Assembly: GCA_034670405.1 (NCBI GenBank)
Contig: JAXDDX010000011.1
Span: 443,001 to 507,000 of the forward strand
Source: Hoplostethus atlanticus
Lineage: Eukaryota; Chordata; Actinopteri; Trachichthyiformes; Trachichthyidae
Reading direction: 5' to 3'
DNA length: 64,000 nucleotides
The translations under genes and the position numbers were made by a program. Every line of letters starts with the position of its first letter. Within the stretch, counting starts at the first letter, position 1. This document shows positions 57,401-64,000 of this stretch, one piece after another. The notes below the pieces were generated by a model that ran no database searches, was not told the DNA's origin, and was given only the letters and a program-made list of their open reading frames with translations.

Positions 57401-60400
57401 TCAGTATAATCAAGCAATTTCGAACCTCATGGCCTGCATAGGCTCTAATGTATCAAATATATCAGACTAAACAGAGTCACAACAATATTGCAACAAAGAG
57501 CAGTCTAGGTTGTTACACACTTACAATCTTCTTCTTTTGGCAGAGAAATGCATGGCACTCCAAGGTTTCATTGAACTGACTCTGAGAAACATAGGCAAAG
57601 ACCTTATCCTGAGTTTTATCTGCTGTGCAGTAGGATATTCTGGAAGAGAGGAGATGGGAGAAACAAACCCCATTATTAAAATGTATCAATGCAATCAATC
57701 CACCTAACATTATTGGATTTATTATAATAAATTGCAGTGGACAAGAACCAATTTGTGATTATACATTCTTACAGATAGTACAAGGGATGAACAGATTCAA
57801 ACTTGGTTATTACATTATGTCTACAGTATTGACCCAACCTCATACATAGATAGATATATCTTCATTATGTTCATGATTTTACCTCGTGCCCGACCTGCTG
57901 CATATGCATAAGCAGACCCTGATGAGAGTAGTGGTTATGAATATTTTGCTGATTACATCTCACAGCTGGGAATGGTGGAGTAGGACAAACATGAGCAGCA
58001 GTGATATCCATGTGAGATGCTTCAGGCTGTGACGAAGCTATTCAGTACTTGCATAAAACACACGTGTTTCATCCAAAAATCAAATGCTGATACAACATCA
58101 CCTTGTAGATTCACTTACGTGACTTATCTAATGTTAATAGTTAAAGTTATTGCGTCATGATTTTTCATGTGAGGCTCAGATGGCTCAAATCAGCTCAAAA
58201 GTTATTTCCTGGAGATTTATGTCTTTTTAGAGGATGTTATAAGACAGAACAAGGTGTAAACAGTCAGTTGTTTGATGTGTGTGCAAGCATTTGTGATATA
58301 TTCAATGTATTAAGGTAACCCTTGAATATTTGTATCGTATTCTTCAGGGTTTTTGTCATTTAATTGGTCTGAGAGAACATTAACCACAATAAGGAAAAGG
58401 AAAGGTAAAATGTGAAATTGCAGGAAATCAGTTGTAGAAAACATTTCACAATATATTGCAACTTCTTATCAACGAAAGAATAAATTCCCCCGCTGGTATG
58501 TAAGTATATTCTGTTGACATATCTGGATTTCTACTGTCAGTGGGAAATGGAAAGTCTTGGATAAAAAATTGTATTCCACTGTGTCTCTATTGCACTTGAG
58601 ACCTCATTCCCAACATTCGCACTGAATCTTGAAAATATCTAATATCTGGCTTTCAAGAAATCCAATTGTCTGCGAATCCACTGACAGCCGTGGCCTGTGG
58701 TTTTCAAAGGCTATCTAAAACCAATCTAAACAACGCTCGCCAACCCATTTGCTCTCCCATGACGGCTTGTATGTGTCCACTGAACCGAGGACCACAAAAC
58801 CGCTGGATTTGTTTTATCATTTTTTGTGCAAGCCATTAGAAGTAGTATTGATCTGAGTCTCTCTTTATGCAGAGTGTCTCTCTAAGGTTGTTTCCGACAG
58901 TGTTCGCCATGTTTGTTGCTGAAAATAGGTCTGTCTCCCTGCGCTTGCAAATGACACACAGTGAGTCCTGCACCTGACCTTATTCACTACATAGTAGGCA
59001 TACAGCTTATCACAAGGGGCAATGGTGCTGATGGCATGATGAAATTTAGATTTAGAAACATGTTACTTACATATGTACATGTCAACAGTGAAACAACAAC
59101 ATATTTATTCAGGGAAATGGATTACTTTTGGTATATCTTGGTGTCTTTGATTCTGTTCAAATATCTTAGGCTTTACCATTAGGCTTAAGCTATTTTCTCA
59201 ATGCATATCATCATCACAAAGACACTGAATTGGTAATAATGAATTATCTAAGGGTCTGGTGGGACTGCAGTCAATGGTGTGGATGTCTGTATAATATGCC
59301 ATCGTTAACTTGTACACTGTATACCAAAGGGATCTACAGAAGGCAGCCATGCATTTTGTGCCCCACTTCAAAAGGGGCCCTTAAATGAAGTAATTTATTC
59401 TTTCAAACAACAAGCATGAAATAACCAGCCCTCACATCTCCCTTTCAGATTGGTGAATGTTGCTGGCTTGCACCACTGATGCATGACCCACATAGCAATG
59501 CCCAGGACACCCAGCTCTATGTTTTCCCCTCTCCTCTGCACTCAAAGTTATTGTTTATATTTGGGGATTAATTGCAGGAAAATGAGCTGAGAAAAAGTTG
59601 CAAGGCATGGCCTATTTAAGTTGGGAAACGAATGTGATGTAACCAAACTAATTGCTCAATAAGTACAAATTAACATCTATCCAATATTGAGATATGTAAC
59701 TACTTTCTTTTTAAAATGATGACCTACAACTGCTGTTGTTAGTGTTTTCATTAATAAGAAGACAATGAATAATAAGAATAAAAGAAAAAGTAGTGGTACT
59801 AGTGGTAGTATTACAGTAGTAGTAGTAGTAGTAGTAGTAGTAGCAAATACAGTGCAAGTCTATTTGGTCACTGTCCGCGAATATGCGCATCAACAAGAAC
59901 CTGACTCTAATTTTAAGGTTTAACAGTGTATGGTATACTTTTATACTTTTGCTGAGCTATCACATTGACCGTGTACAATATAAAATTGCTGAAATTTGCA
60001 AATTTGTCCCATCTCCCTATATTATCTGCAGCAAGAGAGTATGGGAGTCATGACAATGAAATCATAAAAGCCTCCATACAATGGCCTATTAACCATCAAT
60101 TCACACCATGGATATAAATTTATAGTACAGTGCAATATGGGTCACCAGAAATTGGTCATTATAATATGGCACCCATGTGAAAAAAATGTGAGTTTTACAA
60201 CATGGACATCTCATGGGAGCAAATCCACTTTTGAGATTTGATACTTTTGGCAAAGACACACACACTTTGTGTAAGTGGTTTCAAAGGTCTGCATACATTA
60301 TGAGTGTGACAACGGCCCATTTACTTACTGGATGCTTTTGCTTATATACTGTGTTTGTGTGTGTCTGTGTGTGTGTGTGTGTCACAAATTTGCTATTTTT

Positions 60401-62125
60401 TGAGTCATCAGAAACGTTCTCTCTTTACCAAACTAAACAAGAAAAAACAATACAGTGCGTCTACAATACACATCAAATGTTGTCTAACCACAGATATGAT
60501 TCTCCATGCAGAAATGAATCATAGCCTAATAGCCTTGATCCAAAGTCTCTTAATAATTAGAAAAGCCTCACATGTATAGATTTTACTCTCATTCTAAAGT
60601 AACATGTTTAAAAATTTTTCATGTTTGCCTCCAATCCGACATGACTCAAATTGATAAAATAAACCCTTCAGATAAAAAAAGATCACTGACTGTCATTGAG
60701 TTCTCACTAAGCTTGAACAACAGAAGCTGAGCTGTCATACTGCATCGTATCTCAAATGAGGGGCTCTGTGGACCGCATGCCTTTGATCTTCTCACTATGT
60801 GAAGCACTTTTGTTGGGTGAGGGTGACAGGGAAAGTCAATGGAAATATTTATATATTTATACGATAAAAACTGAATAAAACTCCTTCTCTCAAAGCCCCA
60901 ACATCTCATAGACATGCCTCTATTTACACATAAGCTGCAAAAAAACGCACGTTTTCCTCACCAAAACATTTTGCTTTTGTCATCAAAAGCATTATTGAAA
61001 TTTCGAAAATGCAATTCCTCAAATACACTGTCTGAGAAAATGTCAAGCGTAAGGCGTAAGAGTAAAGATAAGGAACAAAAACAACATTGGCACTTTGTTA
61101 CTTACTTACATTGAGAATTTCAATGTACAGGCACATCTCACAAACACACTGTTATGTGAGAACAATGTGAATCATTACATCAAATCTTCAGTTCTCAGTC
61201 ATAGTTTGATCATGACGCTCTCCCCTTTTGACCAGCATGCTTTAGTGATTGGTATGCTGTTGATTCACTGAAACCTCCCTTCAGAATATGAATCAGTAAC
61301 ACCAGTCCAGATGGTGGCTGAACGCCCTCACAATGTTCTGCTCATCGGGAGATGTTATGATCAGAAGATTGACTCCCGTTTATGTGTATGTTTTTCATTT
61401 TTTAAAAAGAGGAATACACCACAGACAGATACAATGGCATATTACAAGCAATTGCCTGCTACATTGTATTATAGTACTGTGCCAATATCTGATAGTGTTC
61501 TATACTTTATACAGTATTGTACATATACATGCCTCTCAGGGGCACTTTGGCAGGGGCACTGTCAATACAGGGAATCAAACAAGCCTCAACTACTACAGTA
61601 AGAGGTGTCTTTAACTAACTCCTTGTGTATCCACTCTATGCCAAGTCTATTTATAAACAAACAGGAAAACTATGTGAGATAATGTTTTTGGTTTTCACAG
61701 ATTACTGAGCTTTGCATTCGGAGTGTTACACACTGTGTAATAGAATCAATCAACTATTGAATCAAAAAAGGGCATTTTGAGAGAAATTGTCCTTGTGTGA
61801 AATGGGTCTCCTGTGAAGGTTAACAAGACTGGGTTCACGCCTTAGGTCACAGTTTTGATTAGAGACATTAATGAAGTACTGAAAATGATGCAATTTCTTC
61901 CAGAGCCATGCAGGGTTTCTCTGAAGTTAATGTCTCTCCTTTCGTGGCTTGTGTATGTCTTCAGTGAGGTTGTTGTAGGTGAGCAGTAACTGGTTGGTTC
62001 TAGTCTCTGAGTCTGTCTCAGTATCATCAAAATTGTCAAAAGGTCTTCTGTGGTAGAGTTCAGATCCAGATCCAGATACATAGTACTACACACCTGCTGT
62101 ATACGTTGGAAGATCCAGGTAGCTC

Positions 62126-62199
<74 letters not shown>

Positions 62200-63931
62200 C
62201 GTGTGTGCGTGCGTGTGTCACAAATTTGCTATTTTTTGAGGCATCAGAAACTTTCTTTAACAAACTAAACAAGAAAAAACAATACAGTGCGTCTACAATA
62301 CACATCAAATGTTGTCTATCCACAGATATGATTGTAATTCTCCACTCCTCCCCCCTTTATGGTATTGTCTTTCCAATACAATGTACACAATGTCTTCCTA
62401 TTTGTTTTCTATCCCACAATAAGCTTCCCCTGAGGGAATCAGCCTGGGTTCTAGTAAGTATGGATGCACAATTAAAGCTACATAGATTACACACACAGTA
62501 CATCCACTGTGTGAGGTGCATACTTAAATGCTCATAGGCGTGCCCCCACACACATGACTATCCATGCCATGGCCACTCTCTCTCTCTCTCTCTTTCTCTT
62601 TCTCTCTCTCTCTCTCTCTCTCTGCACAATATTAACAGTATCTGATTTGATCCATTCTCTTCCAATCTATGCCCTTCTTTCTCCCCTTTCTTTCACCCCT
62701 CGCTTGCTGTCTTGGCAAATAAATGGATCGCGTGCTACAACAATAAAAGAGAAGAAAGGATCGGTAGCAGCAAGAGACGAGGGGGGGCTGATGGAGAGGT
62801 TAAATCAATCCTCAGTCAACCCAAGCGCTGTCCATGGCCCAACAATTTACCCTGTAATGGTACATGGTGGCAACTGCTGAAACTGGCGGCAAGTATGCAA
62901 TTAGTGATGGGTATTCCTGCGATCAGAGCTCTGGTTTTGTTGATATGAATAGGAAAGAGACATTTCTCTCTAGACAGGAGAGGAGGAAAGGGGTGGGAGA
63001 GGAGGAGAGGGAGATCAAAGGCAAGGATGAATCCCCTGGCCCGTGGTCTGCTCCAGCTGATAAGGTGGATCAGAAGGGGATATAGACCTACACACACACA
63101 CACACACACACACACCCATGCCACAAGATATGGCCCCAATGTCTCCTCTGTCCAACCACACTCACCCAACCTATCAGTCTGTTCTGTAATCACAGGCCAG
63201 CCATATGATGTTTAGACTGTAATCCTCAATGTCACAAGGCCAAATCTATATTACAGGATCTTATCCAAAGGGAAAGCAGCCTCCCAAACATATCACAATC
63301 CATACACTCTTCACTGAGATGTTATTCATAGGTTAGAGGGAAACCGAGCATGATGCTGAAGAAGGTTAGCGCTCGTTGACAAAGAGAGGCAATAACAGTG
63401 CCAGTGAACCATTACCATTATAGGTTTCCGAGCGAATTGACCAAACATGAGACTCACAACAGCTAAGAGCAGAGAAACGCTTGGTCTAATCAGGCAAAGG
63501 AGTGCATGCAATGGACAGAGCAGCAAGTGACCTAGATAGAAGATAAGTAGAGTCATAGAAAACTGCAGCTCGGTGAAGAAGACAAAGCGACTTCTTTTTC
63601 CACGACTCATGGAAATATATATATATATATACATGTATATATCACTTTGGTTCACTGAGAATCTAGAAATACATGGTTTGAATAGGAATCTAAGAGGCGG
63701 GTACAAAGGTATACACCACTTTTGGATTTTTACAACTTAACCCTGCCTCTCCGTGTTTATCTATTGCAATTAAATTAAACTAAAAGGCAAAATAGTGAAA
63801 GTGAAATAAATCATTTACCTGTATATGGAGACATTTTCTATGAGGTCTGTAGTCTCTGTGTCTGTGATGATGATGCCTTTCGGTGAGACCGTCAGCGTTA
63901 CTTTCCGGAACTTCTTGGCGCTGGCTCTGGC
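48298..63931 (-). CDS. ldlrap1: ldlrap1-like (ARH-family) clathrin adaptor, last six coding exons; 5' part outside the window
   Basis: The minus-strand exons are 63931-63819, 57639-57525, 57029-56957, 55252-55125, 53696-53662 and 48400-48298 (stop). All introns are GT-AG and all phases match, giving 188 C-terminal residues. The first three exons encode the second half of a PTB domain ([57 protein letters not shown]). LDLRAP1/ARH PTB domains bind the FxNPxY signal of LDL-receptor-family tails at the plasma membrane. A linker of unfamiliar sequence follows, then [14 protein letters not shown], which retains the pattern of the AP-2 beta-appendage binding helix of ARH. The human-type clathrin box (LLDLE) is not seen, and the end is [11 protein letters not shown]. 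It may be a fish paralogue of LDLRAP1 rather than the orthologue. The start codon and the first PTB strands lie beyond 64000. Confidence 0.9.
50030..51440 (-). pseudogene. Non-LTR retrotransposon ORF remnants (copy 2), minus strand
   Basis: Same LINE family as 7540-8250 but inverted. Reading right to left: [19 protein letters not shown] (51340 region), then [20 protein letters not shown] and [19 protein letters not shown], the pre-RT and RT fingers blocks. Next, interrupted pieces with GDWKVCSNY are followed by a truncated RT middle. Further left come [11 protein letters not shown] and [19 protein letters not shown] (50355-50813). The C-terminal shreds run to PPQP near 50080, and the block ends in ATGGATG-type simple sequence. 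Stops, frameshifts and missing catalytic FADD block mark it as dead. It lies in the last intron of the ldlrap1-like gene, in the gene's orientation. Confidence 0.85.
51769..52707 (-). mobile_element. Tc1-like DNA transposon, internally deleted, right inverted repeat truncated
   Basis: The left end follows a TA (51767-51768), the Tc1/mariner target, and begins CACCGATCAGCCATAACATT followed by AAAACCACCTG, a terminal inverted repeat well known from fish elements. The opposite end is recognisable as GTAACAAGATAATCAATGTT then ATTCACTTC, but stops at 52707 before the complementary terminal repeat. It encodes the transposase remnant listed next. Confidence 0.85.
51801..52595 (-). pseudogene. Tc1-like transposase with catalytic-centre deletion
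   Basis: From the methionine at 52595 the frame reads [20 protein letters not shown] and [18 protein letters not shown], the paired-type helix-turn-helix. [20 protein letters not shown] follows, the linker and second DNA-binding helix, up to NVNAGYDR. After a stop and a short garbled join near 52235-52310 the other frame resumes at [12 protein letters not shown] and continues to the end. This half has [16 protein letters not shown] (second catalytic Asp) and [20 protein letters not shown] (final acidic residue). Compared with full-length relatives about 100 residues are missing, including the first catalytic Asp (WSDE-type motif). The protein is inactive. Confidence 0.92.
53662..53696 (-). 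CDS. ldlrap1: ldlrap1-like micro-exon: start of the AP-2-binding helix
   Basis: A 35-bp exon with acceptor GTCTCAACAG and donor GTAATG on the minus strand. It encodes [11 protein letters not shown] plus two bases of an arginine codon completed by the next exon. Human LDLRAP1 has a closely similar ELDDGLDEAFSR at the same place. Confidence 0.9.
53697..55124 (-). other. ldlrap1: ldlrap1-like intron with (AAAAT)n and (TA)n tracts
   Basis: 1.4 kb. It holds (AAAAT)n at 54486-54509 and an ATATAT run interrupted by CTG near 54882-54908. No LLDLE-encoding exon was found on the minus strand here. Confidence 0.75.
55125..55252 (-). CDS. ldlrap1: ldlrap1-like exon: Ser/Pro/Arg-rich linker
   Basis: The minus-strand acceptor is CTCTTTCAG and the donor GTAGGT. 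It encodes [37 protein letters not shown] and IKHDSW. It is a basic, disordered-looking linker with SP and RRRP motifs and does not contain the LLDLE clathrin box found in this region of human LDLRAP1. Phase 1 in, phase 0 out; the frame joins cleanly on both sides. Confidence 0.85.
55253..56956 (-). other. ldlrap1: ldlrap1-like intron, nothing recognised
   Basis: 1.7 kb. A GA-rich stretch occurs at 55255-55420. No exon, transposon or structured element is recognised. Confidence 0.7.
56957..57029 (-). CDS. ldlrap1: ldlrap1-like exon: PTB C-terminal helix
   Basis: The minus-strand acceptor is GTCCCCAG and the donor GTGAGT. It encodes [20 protein letters not shown] then IAQE. The [15 protein letters not shown] helix caps the PTB fold in LDLRAP1. 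Leaves in phase 1. Confidence 0.96.
57030..57524 (-). other. ldlrap1: ldlrap1-like short intron
   Basis: 495 bp between the two PTB exons; nothing else seen. Confidence 0.8.
57525..57639 (-). CDS. ldlrap1: ldlrap1-like exon: PTB domain, ligand-binding strands
   Basis: The minus-strand acceptor is CTCTTCCAG and the donor GTAAGT. It encodes [31 protein letters not shown] and LCQKKKI. ISYCTAD..HDKVFAYI.QS....LECHAFLC is the near-invariant core of LDLRAP1; here histidine is replaced by glutamine. Enters after two codon bases and exits in phase 0. Confidence 0.97.
59815..59843. repeat. (AGT)n microsatellite
   Basis: Nine to ten AGT units; the reverse strand gives a poly-Tyr artefact. Confidence 0.92.
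60353..60509. repeat. TG tract plus 130-bp unit, copy 1
   Basis: A short (TG)n run followed at 60381 by GTCACAAATTTGCTATTTTT and continuing to ATGATTCTCCATGCA. The unit after the TG tract matches 62217-62347 with few substitutions and a 5-bp gap. Confidence 0.9.
62129..62347. repeat. Long TG tract plus 130-bp unit, copy 2
   Basis: About 90 bp of (TG)n with GCGC interruptions, then the same unit (CACAAATTTGCTATTTTTTG ... AATACAGTGCGTCTACAATA ... CACAGATATGATT). Same orientation as copy 1, 1836 bp away. Confidence 0.92.
62575..62623. repeat. (CT)n microsatellite
   Basis: CT dinucleotides with two TTTC interruptions. Confidence 0.93.
63090..63115. repeat. (CA)n microsatellite
   Basis: Thirteen CA units. 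Confidence 0.93.
63819..63931 (-). CDS. ldlrap1: ldlrap1-like exon: PTB domain, middle strands
   Basis: The minus-strand acceptor is CATGAACAG and the donor GTAAAT. It encodes [20 protein letters not shown] and [11 protein letters not shown] (the arginine codon is split by the intron). The VTL.VSP.GI and [10 protein letters not shown] patterns are hallmarks of the ARH PTB domain. This is the most upstream exon visible. Confidence 0.92.
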
Positions 63932-64000
63932 CTGTTCATGAAAAAACACATACACACACAATAAAGTCATATGGAAAAACAACTTGTCTCTTAGAGGCAG

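Larger units (their letters stand above)
57640..63818 (-). other. ldlrap1: ldlrap1-like intron (6.2 kb), microsatellite-rich
   Basis: It contains (AGT)n at 59815-59843, a 130-bp repeat pair at 60381-60509 and 62217-62347, each beside a TG tract, (CT)n at 62575-62623, (CA)n at 63090-63115 and a (TA)n run at 63616-63650. No gene is recognised. Confidence 0.75.

Overview
The window looks like ordinary nuclear DNA of a teleost fish. The evidence is AT-rich sequence with GT-AG introns, long (CA)n/(TG)n/(GA)n microsatellites, and remnants of transposon families typical of fish genomes (hAT, Tc1-like, DIRS-like, L2-like and other non-LTR elements, tRNA-SINE-like pieces). I see no bacterial, plasmid, CRISPR or phage features.

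Two protein-coding genes can be reconstructed exon by exon. (1) On the + strand, 11069-37579, a complete six-exon gene encodes a 220-residue FNDC4/FNDC5-family protein: signal peptide, one fibronectin type III domain, a transmembrane helix and a short cytoplasmic tail. The ectodomain reads as FNDC4, while the tail resembles FNDC5. A CpG-enriched segment (about 10230-10800) precedes it, and a polyadenylation signal follows at 38315. (2) On the - strand, the last six coding exons of an LDLRAP1 (ARH)-family endocytic adaptor lie at 63931 down to 48298. They cover the end of the PTB domain, an AP-2-binding helix and the C terminus. The upstream exons lie beyond the right edge. The two genes converge tail to tail.

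Layout. 1-10230: intergenic, AT-rich, with a (GA)n tract, a SINE-like repeat and a broken non-LTR reverse transcriptase (7540-8250). 10230-11144: putative promoter, 5' leader and exon 1 of fndc4. 11145-21068: very large intron 1, containing a 1.28-kb hAT-type element with terminal inverted repeats, a perfect 8-bp target duplication and a truncated transposase. 21069-23290: exons 2 and 3. 23291-31961: intron 3, with an L2-like tail, a decayed DIRS-like element and a 23-bp minisatellite. 31962-37579: exons 4-6, with a (TG)n tract just before the exon 5 acceptor. 37580-48297: 3' UTRs and repeat-rich intergenic DNA, with a 33-bp minisatellite, three L2/CR1-like tails and unidentified ORFs near 42.5 kb. 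48298-63931: ldlrap1-like exons; its introns carry a second, oppositely oriented copy of the non-LTR element (50.0-51.4 kb), an internally deleted Tc1-like transposon (51.8-52.7 kb) and a pair of 130-bp repeats attached to TG tracts (60.4 and 62.2 kb).

The genes have no obvious shared pathway: one is a cell-surface or shed FNIII factor, the other a clathrin-adaptor cofactor for lipoprotein-receptor uptake. I found no previously undescribed multi-gene system. The most noteworthy signals are the mixed FNDC4/FNDC5 signature, the TG tract beside a splice acceptor, the unusual C terminus of the adaptor, the intact-ended hAT relic, and several structured repeats. All family assignments rest on remembered family features; no database search was run.
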